In this document: positions 40,901-50,686 of the stretch, piece by piece
Layout: each line of letters begins with the position of its first letter
How positions within the stretch are numbered: position 1 is the stretch's first letter
Origin: Pampus argenteus
Lineage: Eukaryota > Chordata > Actinopteri > Scombriformes > Stromateidae
NCBI GenBank assembly: GCA_036937835.1
Contig: CM072880.1
Coordinates: forward strand, 13,026,501-13,090,500
DNA: 64,000 nt
Reading direction: 5' to 3'
Notes under the pieces: generated by a model
What the model was told of the DNA's origin: nothing
What the model saw: only the letters and a program-made list of their open reading frames with translations
Database searches by the model: none
Position numbers and translations under genes: made by a program

Positions 40901-43684
40901 TCATGTGTATGTACGGATGTGTTTTCGTGTGAGAGGAAATGTTGGAAGTGTATGTGGAGTTGTACCTGTCTGTTTCGCTGCTGTCCGTTGTGATAGACCT
41001 GGCTCCTCCCCTTGGCACCACTTTTTGTCCTTCCCTCCCGTGTGGCAAGTAGCACCACTCAGCCAAACCCACCCGCCAATGCTCCCACCGTGCAGACACT
41101 AAAGCCCTTGGCTCTGCCCTGCAGGCCTTGCTGTCACTGCTGGAATTGTTAACGGCGCGCGGGAAATATGACGAGTTCTGTGTGCCCATGGTCATGGTCC
41201 CAGCCACTGTCTCCAACAATGTGCCGGGCTCAGACCTCAGCATTGGCGCTGACACGGCTCTGAACGCCATCACTACTGTAAGTGATGGGGCTGGCGAGCA
41301 GAATAGTTGATCCCAGCAGCACACAGGCAAATATAAAAAAAAAACACACACACACACGTACACACACACACACATTTTCAGACAGCCAGTGTTTGAAGAA
41401 GGGAGAAGTCGCTCACTCAGTCATTTTTACCAGTCACACAGTAGATCATTTGGCAGAAATTCCTGCAAACATGGCATCTTGTCAGCCACATCTGGATAAA
41501 AAGCTTCACTAAAACGTTAGAAACTGAGCCAGACAGACGCATGAATCGCGTCTGTACTGTGTGAGCCATGACTGGTAAAGGTAAAGCAAAGTCACAGAGT
41601 GGCGTCCCTCCCTTCCCTGTCAGGTAAGTAAATGAGTGACAACATGGAGGCATGCTGTAAGGTGCACAAGTGTCGTGGCCGCCATGTTTGCTCTGCCTGC
41701 CCTTCTTTCTGACTGCGTGTGCGCGTCCTCCTACAGCACTAACATCGAGATGAGTGGTTAACAGCATGCAGGTTGTGTAGGTTGCCGTTGTGTAGTTAGC
41801 TCACACGTAGCGCTACAGAACACAAACTAACAGCCTACACACATACATGTCGAATGTGTATCTGCTTGAATTTTCACACACATTTGAAGGCGGGAAGATG
41901 TTTGTTCTTCATGCCCGAGAACATATTGGAAAAAATAATACAGCGAGTTCTTTAAAAGAATTGAAAACCCTGAATCTTGGCTTGGCCACCATCTTCTTCA
42001 TTTCCTCCTCCGTCCTCTTGGCTGCGTGTTCAGACTCGATCAGTGTTTGTCCTGCCTGCATATCTCCCTCAGCAGATATGGCCGTCAAGTCTGATGCCTC
42101 CAATACAGTGTTATTGCATTAATCTGCTGACACTCACAGACACACACACACACACCTCTGTCCCATCTCTTCCTTTCTTTCCTCCATCTTTGTCTGTCTT
42201 TCTCCCCCTCTCTATCACTTTCCGGCGACTTCTTTTTTCTTTACTAGCGTGAAACTCTTTCAGTGTCCTTTCCTTCTTCCATTCTCTGTATTTTTTTTCT
42301 CGTCTTTATCTGCACTTCCTTCCTACCATCCTCTCTGCCAAAGGGAAGCCATAGCCGCTATCACACGGAAAGAGCCGGAATGGCAGGCTGCGCTCTAGCA
42401 AACAGAGAGATTTGCTTCTCTCTCAGCGGCTTGCCTAATGAGTTTTCATATACTGCCGCTTCAGGCGTTTGAGAGTCTGCTGCAGCTGTATGAGGCTCGC
42501 GCTACCTGTGAGGAGTTTTGCATCCCGATGTGTATGCTGCCTGCCACCATAAGTAACAATGTGCCGGGCACAGATCTAAGTATCGGGGCAGACACGGCCC
42601 TCAATGCCATTGTGGAGGTAAGGCAGTTGAACCGCCGCCGACACAGCTTTGACCGAAAATGACACAGCGCCACCTATCAATGAGAATGACAGTTCAGTGC
42701 TAATACTCAACAAACCGTCAGGTTTTAAAAGCAGATGTTCAGCAAAGAGTCACAGAAGTTTTCAGTACATATTTTGGTAGCCATTACCCAGAGCTTAACC
42801 CAACTTTAACTCAAAGCTTGAGTGTGTTTCTAACATAACAGGACTAAGATTAACTTTAATATCTGTAAACCTGTAAAGCGGCACTCCAGCAGGTTTATAC
42901 ACAAACTACCACACAGCCTGTTATAAAAAGACAGTTTGAAACAATAACCTGATGATGTCATGAAGGACTTAACACATCTTAACATTAACATTAAACAGAA
43001 ATCCTGCAAACTACAAGGCTGTGAGATGTTGGAAGGGTTTAGCAAAGGTGCATTATGGGAATTATTCAGCATTTTCTGAAGCTATTAAATATACACAAGT
43101 GTATATAACTAGTGATTAAAAGTCAGCATGTCTCAACCTCTGCTTCGGTTTTGACTTCTTGAATGTGCTTCTTGGGAGCCCTCCAACTTGATGAAAGTGC
43201 CGTAACCAAATTGCTGGAATGCCCCTTTAATACTGTTGCTGCATGTGAAACTCTGGACACTCTTTACTGACATCAAAGTCACCTGATGGATAACTGATTA
43301 TCAGCATTGGACTATCAAAATCAAGTTTTACATTGAGCTCTAGATTAGTTATAGATTTGTTCTGCAAGCATGTGTTTTACATTTGAAGTGAAATGTGAAG
43401 TTTACCATTTTATGTGCTCTCTCATCTTTATGCAGGACTTCAGTCTAACTGGTGACAGCAGCATTTTAGCCTGAATCTGTCTATACTTGCTGTATAAATG
43501 TAGCAAGTTGATTTTTGTGCAGTTTGATATGAGCATGCTGGCCTTGAAACAAGTGTCATGTTGTTGTATTACTATGTGGAATGTATTACGTTAACAGTAT
43601 ATGACCGTCACACTTCTAATCTTACTTGATTTCTTAACATTTTGATATGTTTAACATGACAGACATTTAACTGGAGATATCTGC

Positions 43685-43719
<35 letters not shown>

Positions 43720-46382
43720 TTTAATTATGCTTATCTTGTAGTAGTAATATATGACATTGTGAGTCTATACGTGTGTCAGACTTGTGACCGCATCAAGCAG
43801 TCAGCCAGTGGGACAAAGAGGCGTGTGTTCATCATTGAGACCATGGGAGGTTACTGTGGTTACCTGGCCAGTGTAGGAGGCCTGGCTGCTGGAGCTGATG
43901 CTGCCTACATCTACGAGGAGCCGTTCGACATCAGAGACCTGCAGGTGACGCAGCATCTCTTTATAACATAACCACATACACTGTTTTTGTGTCTCCCCTC
44001 TTTTTTTTACTTACACACTTCACTCTTCAACTCTTATCAAGCTGTTACCTCTCACTTCATCCACTAGAGGGCGTTCAGGCTCGACTGTGAGACTGCGTCG
44101 ACAACGCCATCTACTGGCCAACATTACTCACAATTTACTATTTGGTCCCACAGGCCAATGTTGAACATTTGACAGAGAAAATGAAGGGAAGCATTCAAAG
44201 AGGACTGGTGCTCAGGTAACCAAATGACTGCATAAATCACCCCAGTCCCAACAGCCACAGTACATTTAAGAAGTCATATTCCTTCATACGAAATGAATGA
44301 AGTAACTGAGTCAGGACAGATCAGACACACATCTGATAACCTGCTGCTTCGGATATTTGAAGGAGCTTTTATGATCTAGCATCTCCAGCCGACAGTATTT
44401 CATTTTAAGCAGCTTGTGTAGTAAACAGATCCACACGTCACCAAAACATGAACCCAGTGAGAAAAGAAGCCGATAATACAGTAGACATGTGTGTAACTAA
44501 GTGTTTTGTGTAACGTGTGTGTGTGTGTGTAGGAACGAGAACTGTAATGACAACTACACTACAGACTTCATCTACCAGCTGTACACTGAAGAAGGTAAAG
44601 GAGTGTTTGACTGCAGGAAGAATGTGCTGGGACACATGCAGCAGGTGGGATATCAGGCTAAATGCATATGAGTGTCAGTGGTAGGTAAGTAAGTATCATC
44701 CTCATGTTTTATTGTTGTAATTCCTTTAAAAAGGGAGGTGCACCGTCTCCATTTGACCGGAATTTCGGGACCAAGATCTCTGCCAAGGCGATGCAGTGGA
44801 TTTCCAAAAGGCTGGTGGAAACATTCAGACAAGGTAGAGTTAAATATCTTTCCTGAACCAGTGAAATGACCCGTGGTAGTCGAGCCTCCCTCCCCGCAGA
44901 GCCGTGGCCGCTATGAAGCAGACCTTTACCCAGATCTGTCATGGAGTCACTCTGTCTGGCATTTTGATGTATTTCTAATCCTCTCAAAAAGGAAATTATT
45001 TATCGATCATTTACATCCATCAGTGTAAAGTGTTTTAATGAGCAATTTTCCTCGTACTTAATGTACTTAACTAACTTGACAGAATTACACAAACAACTGT
45101 GAGTGGTGTGTGATACTTCTGAACAATAGTGGTCTTAAATCCACACTGCATGCGTATGAAGGCTACAATTAAAGTTAAAACTCCTCTTTGTTTTTTTATG
45201 TCTATTTCTCATACACATGGATGACATAAGATGAAGGTAAATCTATTTTTTTTTTTTCATGCTGGCTCCATGACCTTCTACATCTTTATATTTAGCTCCA
45301 GATTTAGCGCCTGTCTGTCGTTTCCACTGTTTTGCCATTGCCATAGACGCACCAGGCACTTGTGGGGTACAGCTACGATACCATAGCTTCATCATTATTA
45401 TCAGTAGGCACCATGCTACACTGCTTCTAATTCACAAGTCAAGCTATATCACCGGATTGGAAATGTAAGAGCATGGTCTTAATGAATGAAGCTGTGCCCC
45501 ACACTTCCTTGTGTGTTCATGCCGCTTTAGCTGTTTTTCTAGTAGTGACGTTTTCATTGTATATTTTTTTATATTATCATTTTATCCATTGTAGTCTTTC
45601 TGTAGATCCCCATACAAAAACAATATTACACACAATCATCAAGGTAGCCACTAGCTAGAAAAAAAAAAGTCATCATCACGCTATCACACAACAACCTGCC
45701 CAATCCCGCTTCCAGACGTCTGTTCCGTGTTCCTGCATGTTTCCACCTCTGACTGCTACTGTGTTTTCCTGCAGGCCGAGTGTTCGCTAACACAGAGGAC
45801 ACCTGCTGTTTGCTGGGGATGCGCCGCAGGGCTCTGGTCTTCCAGCCTGTTGTGCAACTCAAGGGGGACACAGACTTTGTGTACGTATCACACGCACATT
45901 TCATAAGATTGCTGACAAAAACACTGCGTGTAATCCACATTCATGCAGGGCACATTAGATTACATTAGATGAATGATCACTGTCATTCTATGTGATAGTA
46001 AATTGATCGTTTTTGAGTTGTGGGTTGTTGATCAGTTAAACAAGACATTTGAAGACATCTTGGACTTTAGGAAATTGTAACATATATTCACAGTTTATAA
46101 TTTTCTTCTTCACTGTTCCCCACATACTAAAAAACATTAGACCTGTACCGCGTGTGATAATGGAAGACATTTCAGCTGTGACTGTGTAATAACCACAATG
46201 CTGTGATTTTCTCATCTGTCTGCAGTCACAGGATCCCAAAGGAGCAGTGGTGGTTGAAGCTGCGTCCTCTGATGAAGATCCTCGCCAAGTACAAGACCAG
46301 CTACGACGTCTCTGACTCCGGACAGCTGGAGCACGTTGTACGCAACCGGCCTAAAGAGTTGGACGCCTCAGTAGCCATGTGA
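28906..46382 (+). CDS. pfkp: ATP-dependent 6-phosphofructokinase, platelet type (24 coding exon sequences, 22 used per mRNA)
   Basis: The enzyme phosphorylates fructose 6-phosphate to fructose 1,6-bisphosphate, the committed step of glycolysis; the family works as a cytosolic tetramer. Exons by reading frame and GT-AG sites: 28906-28999, 31258-31331, 32474-32551, 33177-33366, 33629-33794, 34219-34263, 34394-34502, 8a 34744-34839 or 8b 35267-35362, 36030-36122, 36631-36756, 37415-37479, 37818-37887, 38848-38994, 39966-40036, 40212-40299, 16a 41125-41277 or 16b 42465-42617, 43780-43944, 44154-44215, 44533-44644, 44734-44833, 45775-45880, 46226-46382. One copy of each pair gives 788 residues; human PFKP has 784. 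The N-half has LTSGGDAQGMNAAVRA, IGGDGSLTGA, GSIDNDFCGTD (catalytic Asp about 169) and GHVQRGGTPSAFDR. The C-half repeats the fold (NVGAPAAGMNAAVRS, TMGGYCGYLA, GHMQQGGAPSPFDR), but Ser replaces the catalytic Asp (SNN), as expected of the allosteric half. The constitutive exons and the C-terminal YDVSDSGQLEHV match PFKP better than PFKM or PFKL. The tail after EHV is 13 residues and unlike mammalian PFKP. The start Met is the first in frame, 20 codons before the ATP-binding loop. Confidence 0.97.
29000..31257 (+). other. pfkp intron 1 (2258 nt)
   Basis: This is the longest intron in the gene. It holds a possible tRNA-derived SINE remnant (29531-29650), a CACGTG E-box/HRE-like word at 29945-29950, CA repeats at 30132-30165 and 31031-31068, and a GT tract merging into the poly-T of the exon 2 acceptor. 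I see no additional coding exon. Confidence 0.7.
29531..29650 (+). repeat. possible tRNA-derived SINE remnant
   Basis: TGGGTTAGCGG at about 29542 resembles a Pol III A box, and GGCTTGACTCT at about 29638 resembles a B box (8 of 11 positions of GGTTCGANTCC). The spacing of about 96 nt is wide for a tRNA, and an A-rich insertion lies between. It could be chance. Confidence 0.25.
34744..34839 (+). CDS. pfkp: pfkp alternative exon 8a (PFKL/PFKM-like version)
   Basis: This 96-nt, phase-0 exon encodes residues 253-284. It starts TRSRGTRLN, carries the core NIIIVAEGAIDR and ends SSFVKD. The acceptor is TGATTCAG and the donor GAT|GTGAGT. Glu at about 267 (AEGA) corresponds to the fructose-6-phosphate-binding Glu222 of E. 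coli PfkA. It is followed 427 nt later by a second full copy (8b). Both join exon 7 (ends KLSA) and exon 9 (starts LVVKCLGF) without a frame change. From memory, human PFKL and PFKM carry TRxRGxRLN here, so this copy is PFKL/PFKM-like although the gene is pfkp. Including or skipping both copies would keep the frame, so exclusivity cannot rest on frameshift and decay. Confidence 0.9.
35267..35362 (+). CDS. pfkp: pfkp alternative exon 8b (PFKP-like version)
   Basis: This second copy of exon 8 is also 96 nt and phase 0, with acceptor CTCCTTGTAG and donor AAT|GTAAGT. It starts NRAGMKRLN, keeps NIIIVAEGAIDR and the F6P-binding Glu, and ends TDFIKN. Twenty of 32 residues equal exon 8a. In the shared 11-residue core, 10 third-codon positions differ, so the duplication is old and both copies have been held by protein-level selection. 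From memory, human PFKP reads NRARKKRLN here, making this the canonical PFKP form. It has no stop, frameshift or damaged splice site. Confidence 0.9.
36817..36860. repeat. (AC)22 microsatellite in pfkp intron 10
   Basis: An uninterrupted AC run starting 60 nt after the exon 10 donor. Confidence 0.95.
37763..37787. repeat. (TTATG)5 in pfkp intron 11
   Basis: Five perfect TTATG units, 30 nt upstream of the exon 12 acceptor. Confidence 0.95.
37959..38010. repeat. compound AC microsatellite in pfkp intron 12
   Basis: AC runs at 37959-37990 and about 38000-38010, broken by a short ATACACTC interruption. Confidence 0.9.
40300..41124 (+). other. pfkp intron 15, before exon 16a
   Basis: This is an 825-nt intron with no repeat array and no further copy of exon 16. 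I see no other exon in it. Confidence 0.6.
41125..41277 (+). CDS. pfkp: pfkp alternative exon 16a (PFKP/PFKM-like version)
   Basis: This 153-nt, phase-0 exon encodes residues 505-555. The acceptor is CTGCCCTGCAG and the donor ACT|GTAAGT. It contains LLELLTARGKYDEFC, then PATVSNNVPGSD and IGADTALN. It is the C-half counterpart of the catalytic loop; SNN replaces the Asp-centred motif of the N-half. In mammalian PFKs this half forms the fructose-2,6-bisphosphate activator site, so the segment probably touches the allosteric ligand. The wording ATVSNNVPGSD is that of human PFKP and PFKM (from memory). A second copy, 16b, follows 1187 nt downstream. A CA repeat begins about 60 nt after the donor. 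Confidence 0.9.
41278..42464 (+). other. pfkp inter-copy intron between exons 16a and 16b
   Basis: The 1187 nt hold a CA repeat (41339-41374) near the 16a donor and three GCATG words (41539, 41650, 41764) of the type read by Rbfox proteins. The pyrimidine tract described separately follows. No further exon copy is visible. Confidence 0.6.
42153..42340 (+). promoter_or_regulatory. pyrimidine-rich, PTB-like splicing tract before exon 16b
   Basis: Between 42181 and 42340, 129 of 160 bases are C or T by my count. The stretch contains repeated UCUU, CUUUCU, UCUCU and CCUUCUUCC words of the kind bound by PTB proteins. A CA repeat (about 42139-42155), a possible hnRNP L site, sits directly before it. 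The tract ends about 120 nt upstream of the exon 16b acceptor, too far to be its ordinary polypyrimidine tract, and so may regulate 16b choice. The role is inferred. Confidence 0.45.
42465..42617 (+). CDS. pfkp: pfkp alternative exon 16b (PFKL-like version)
   Basis: This second copy of exon 16 is also 153 nt and phase 0, with acceptor GCCGCTTCAG and donor GAG|GTAAGG. It reads LLQLYEAR, EEFCIPMCMLPATISNN, VPGTD and IGADTALN. It shares 35 of 51 residues with 16a; in the DLSIGADTALNAI stretch, 10 of 13 third-codon positions differ. The LQLxEAR, IxMC, ATISNNVPGTD pattern is that of human PFKL (from memory). It has two cysteines absent from 16a, at about residues 519 and 527. The exon joins exon 15 (ends IGGFE) and exon 17 (starts TCDRIKQS) in frame. 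A long pyrimidine tract lies about 120 nt upstream. Confidence 0.9.
42618..43779 (+). other. pfkp intron after exon 16b
   Basis: This 1162-nt intron has a CA repeat (43687-43716) about 65 nt before the exon 17 acceptor. No third copy of exon 16 is seen. Confidence 0.6.
44061..44117. promoter_or_regulatory. pair of oppositely oriented CTCF-core-like sites in intron 17
   Basis: CCACTAGAGGGC at 44061-44072 on the plus strand and CCAGTAGATGGC at 44106-44117 on the minus strand both fit the core CCASYAGRKGGC. They point toward each other, about 33 bp apart, inside a 209-nt intron. Such cores also occur in fish dispersed repeats, so occupancy is uncertain. Confidence 0.4.
44216..44532 (+). other. 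pfkp intron 18 with a GT-repeat acceptor
   Basis: The polypyrimidine tract of the exon 19 acceptor is replaced by an uninterrupted GT repeat (about 44515-44530) running directly into TAG. Its length may vary between individuals and could change splicing efficiency. Confidence 0.6.
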
Positions 46383-47150
46383 ACGCCCGCGCTGTACGGT
46401 GGCCCTGCAAAGTCTAGTCTGTGCGTAAGACTGAAGGTCTGTCTGTGAGGCATCAGTCCACGTGTTGTAAAAGAGCTCCAGTTAACAACACGAACAGCTG
46501 TCTCTGTTTGGCCACGTATCGTGTTCATTTCCTGTCTTTTGTCATCACCTGTAATGCCACTCCTCTCTCTTCTGTCTTGACAAACTCATGAACTGTAACC
46601 TAGCCTCTGCAGTGCTCCTAATATGAAAACACACACTGTACTCTCTTACACACACACGCACACACACACACACACGCACACAGCTGTCCTGCCATACGCC
46701 TGTGTGTTTCCGTTGCCGTGGATGTTTAGTGTCATGGTTGTTCTTAAATTGCACTTTCTCTGTCTCCAGTTGCTTAGACAGGCTCTGAGTGCAGAGCCGC
46801 GCGAGGACAGAATAGATACTGTATCTGCTGTAAAAAAAACAAAAAAACAAAAAAACCCCAGTGTGTGTATCTGCCTAGAACCAGTGTGAGGTTCAGCATA
46901 TTTATGTGAGACTGATGCAATACAGTTCTACTGCTGCAAGTCGAGAGAACTGTGTGCCGTGCTTTACACAGAATCTAATATTTATCTTTTTAACATTGTT
47001 TATTATTATGCTCGTAAACATGGATATATTATTAACTGTAGGCACTGCTGCACTGATTGAATGTCATATGTCATAATGTCATATTGCACCAACCAATAGA
47101 CGTGTAAGAGACTAATGTTTCCCACCGAATAAAAATGAAGACTTGAGAAA
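46383..47150 (+). other. pfkp: pfkp 3' UTR with polyadenylation signals
   Basis: After the TGA at 46380-46382 there is no further reading frame. An AATAAA hexamer at 47128-47133 is the likely polyadenylation signal, and a second at 47406-47411 could give a longer form. The UTR contains an imperfect CA repeat (about 46647-46683). Confidence 0.65.
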
Positions 47151-47555
47151 TATATCCTAATGATTATTTGTTTTTATGGCTTCACCATTCCATCTAAAGG
47201 GAATATTCTAGATGTCATGTGCATCGTTCGCGGCATTCAGTAGAGAAAACATACCCCAAAGGCAGCAAATATTAACTACTATGCTGTAAATCTGTATAAT
47301 TTGAAGAAGTATAAAGATAAAGAAGTATATCAGCTTCTGACCATCTCAGATTGTGTAGAAAGACAAACTGAAGGAATATTCTTTCTTTAGTATGTTTAAC
47401 TCCTCAATAAATCCTAAAAATGGACAAAATATAGTGTAACATCCTTTTAGTTGAGAGAAAACTTAACATCACCTCTGTTAGTCTACCAATTGTGTCAGAC
47501 AGAATCCAACACTAAGCCTCCCTGATGCTTCTGCTCTTCATGTTTTATGTACGAG

Positions 47556-47572
47556 CCAGCAGGTGGCGGCAG
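47556..47572 (+). promoter_or_regulatory. CTCF-like site just past the pfkp 3' end
   Basis: CCAGCAGGTGGCGGCAG fits the 12-bp CTCF core exactly, and the following GGCAG fits the extended consensus. It lies about 150 bp after the distal polyadenylation hexamer, a natural place for an insulator or a barrier to read-through. Binding is inferred. Confidence 0.45.
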
Positions 47573-48179
47573 AGCACTGCCTCATCCTCGGTGTCCGGGT
47601 TCATCGGGTCCACTGTGACACGGATTCCCTCCATCAGTCGCTGTCCAGTCCTGTTCTTGACAATTTCAGGGAATAGTGGCTTATTACTAAAGAAGATTAG
47701 CTGTGTGAGGCCTTGTGAGTGTGTGTGCGTGTGTGTGTCGCCACAATTAGGAATTAATCTTATCATTTGAAAGAAAATTTCAATTTCCCATGGGCGTATT
47801 AATTGTGTATACATGTAATTAGGCTGCTTTTTTTCTGTCTAAATGGACCTTTTTTTCCCCCCTTCTTAACTGCCAGTGATTGCATACGTACACAGCCGTG
47901 CTGAGGCCATCGCTTAACGACGGTGCAGTGATGTGAAATGTAATTTGAAGAAAAAGCTACCTGAATCACCTTTACTCCCTACAGACCCTCCTAGAATAAT
48001 TATCATCCTTCACTTAAACCAGTGTGGTTAATTCAGCTTCACACCCACGCCTCTGCTCTGCACAAAAAGACACCTTGTCTCCCTATATGCTATAATTTCC
48101 TCGGACCCCAATAAGCACATGACTCACTGTAGAGGCATTTCCATGTTACTGGCTACTCGTCTCTGAGCATGAAATTAGT
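47573..48179. other. gene-free 3' flank, nothing firm
   Basis: A short GT run near 47720 and AT-rich DNA with ATTA cores. No gene seen. Confidence 0.5.
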
Positions 48180-48640
48180 AAATCCAATAATTTAGGTTGA
48201 TTCAAGAATGCAAGGGGAGACTGGGGTCATATGCACATAGGTAATCAATACTAATTACCATTTCATTTCTCTCTCCCCCCTCCCAATACTTTCTTTTCTT
48301 CTGGAATCTGATCTCATTGGACTGATTAAAGGTTGCAAATGAAGGGTCCTCACTCCCTGATTCTCATCAAAGGCCCACCACACACTCAGTAACTTTGTCT
48401 TCATTTAATCCTACATTGTCCTCAGACAAGCCCCCAATTATAAGCTCGCAGTGAATCTCTAAAATAGCCCGTGCGCATTGACCTTTTTAGATTAAAAGCA
48501 CTTTCTGTCTCCCATACAGTCCAATTTCACTATTAATGAACCGCAGTAGTTGGATTTTCTAGTGCTGCAATGCTAAAATAGATTACTATAAAGGTATTGT
48601 GATAATACCAATGAGAGCTAATAAATCCTAGCTGGCTCAG
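48180..48640. other. candidate conserved noncoding block
   Basis: A stretch almost free of simple repeats, with many homeodomain-type cores (AATACTAATTACC at about 48248, TATTAATG near 48532). Enhancer-like in appearance only. Confidence 0.3.
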
Positions 48641-48959
48641 ATTGAATTGTTTTGGTTTTTTTTGTCCCCCCCCTCAAATGAATCACTTACATGACATTCA
48701 GAATGAATATTTATGAATAAATAAATCTATGCGGAAAATAAATAAATAAACAAACGAGCACGTGATACATTCCTGAAGAGACGGCAAAATGAAAAAGCAC
48801 AGCAGAACAGCAGAAGTTATAGATTTCAGATATACTGCAGTCCCCATCGGCTGCATTGAAAACGTTGCCGGCGCTGGCTGCCAAATAAACAAGAGTGAAT
48901 CACAGGACCTGTTTCCAGACATTGGATAAGGGATTTGATCCACCTCACGCACATGAGAG

Positions 48960-49340
48960 AAGCTCCGTCTTAAAACAAGTCCAGTGAGTCGCTCTCCAAT
49001 TTAGGCTTCCCACAATCCAGCAGGCGAGTGCCGAAAATTCTCTCATCTGAGAATCTCCTTTTTGACAATTAAGACACCCATGGAGGCATGGAAAGCTCTC
49101 AATTCCATTAGCCTCTGTGCTGTTTCACACTATCTGTCCACTGAGCCTTAACTTACTTATTAGTACAAGTCTGCTGTATTTTGTTAGGGAAGAGATTAGT
49201 TAAATCTACATGAAAAGGCAATTTCCCCCTCTTCTTTTCTTCCCCCTTAACTCTCGCACACTTCATTGAGATCAGACAGATCTAAAGAATGGCATTTGCA
49301 CACTAATGAAATTCGCTCTGCATCATTTCGGATGTTAATC
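48960..49340. other. candidate conserved noncoding block
   Basis: Repeat-free apart from a short pyrimidine run, with CACTAATGAAATTCGC and similar words. Conservation is unverified. Confidence 0.25.
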
Positions 49341-50649
49341 TCTGGATGAAAGTGACTTGTGTCTTTATTTACTCGTTTCCTTGTGACAAATGCTCAAGAG
49401 TTGGCTAAAAAATGATATTGGTGCTGGTATGTCCCCTATTTAACCAAAGGCTGGGAGCATCGTCTGGCAGTCAGCTCGGAGACTGCAGCTCCACTTTGAT
49501 GTATTGGAGTTAATATCTTCCTGACATTTCTCAGGACAGATTTTCATCACTGGATTCATCTGTACTTTTGGGGATATGTGATAAATGAGTCAGGACATTC
49601 ATTTTCCTCCGCTCGTCTCTCGTCTGCCGCGCATCTGTGTATGTGTGTGTGTGTGTGTGTATGTGTGGATGCATGGGTAAATATGTATCTACTGTTAAGA
49701 TGTAGGGGTGTGAATCTTTGCATGAGGTGCATGTGTGCGTTTGCATATATTGCCGCCTGCCAGCGTGCGCCCAAGCCCCGGTGTGCCTGAGCGAGCGGGA
49801 GTCTGGCGTGAGCGTACTTGTGACAAGAAATAGACGGCGGCATTAATGGAACTGACATTAATTTGACAGAGCGCTCACTAACATGCGAAGTCACTCGCAG
49901 TTCATAAGAATAATATTAACTCGGCATTAACATGCAAGGCTGTCTGTTGCACCAGATGCCAGGCGTTTTTTGCAGAGCGGGGGCTGCAGCCTGTCTTTCT
50001 GGGCCTGGACGAGTGCATCGTTGCACAGTACGTGCACAACAAGAAGAGCCTCATTCTCAGTGTCTGAGGCCGTATATCACGGTGCTGAAACTCCTTCTGC
50101 TGTGGCTGCAGGGAGAGACTTTGCAGCACAGACATTACCTGGCAGCATTCTCAAAATAGCTGAAAGCAAGCAGACAGTGTAAAGGTTGTAGTTTAGGGAG
50201 CAGGTTTGGACCTAAAACCTGTTCATCACTGTACGGCACATATAGCTTTTTCAACTTGATGAATAGCTAGCATGCCCTTGAGCAGACAGCACACACACAC
50301 ACACATAAGGTGTAGCCAGTGGAAAAGCTGAAGGCTATTTAGTCCCAGCCATTAACACTAATCAAAAACCACTTTACCTGATAAGAACTGCAGGGGTTGT
50401 CTACCAACTACCAGCACCCACATCCTTCTTTGCTAACACTGACCCGGTTTAAACAAGGTGCCACGAGTGGGACCCATGAATGTGATGAAGAGATACGGGG
50501 CGAGAGCCTTATTTCGAAAGTAAAGAGAAAAGAAGTGCTGCGCAGACGAGACCCAGACGATTAGGCTATGACAGACGGCAAAGATTATGTCCCGTACAGG
50601 TAAGAACACACAATCACAACACACAAAATATATAGCAGCAAGACAGAAA

Positions 50650-50686
<37 letters not shown>

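Noticed and set aside
40881..41375. 164-codon open frame on the minus strand
   Set aside because: It is antisense to exon 16a and is extended by a CA repeat read as Cys-Val codons; a shadow of the real exon.
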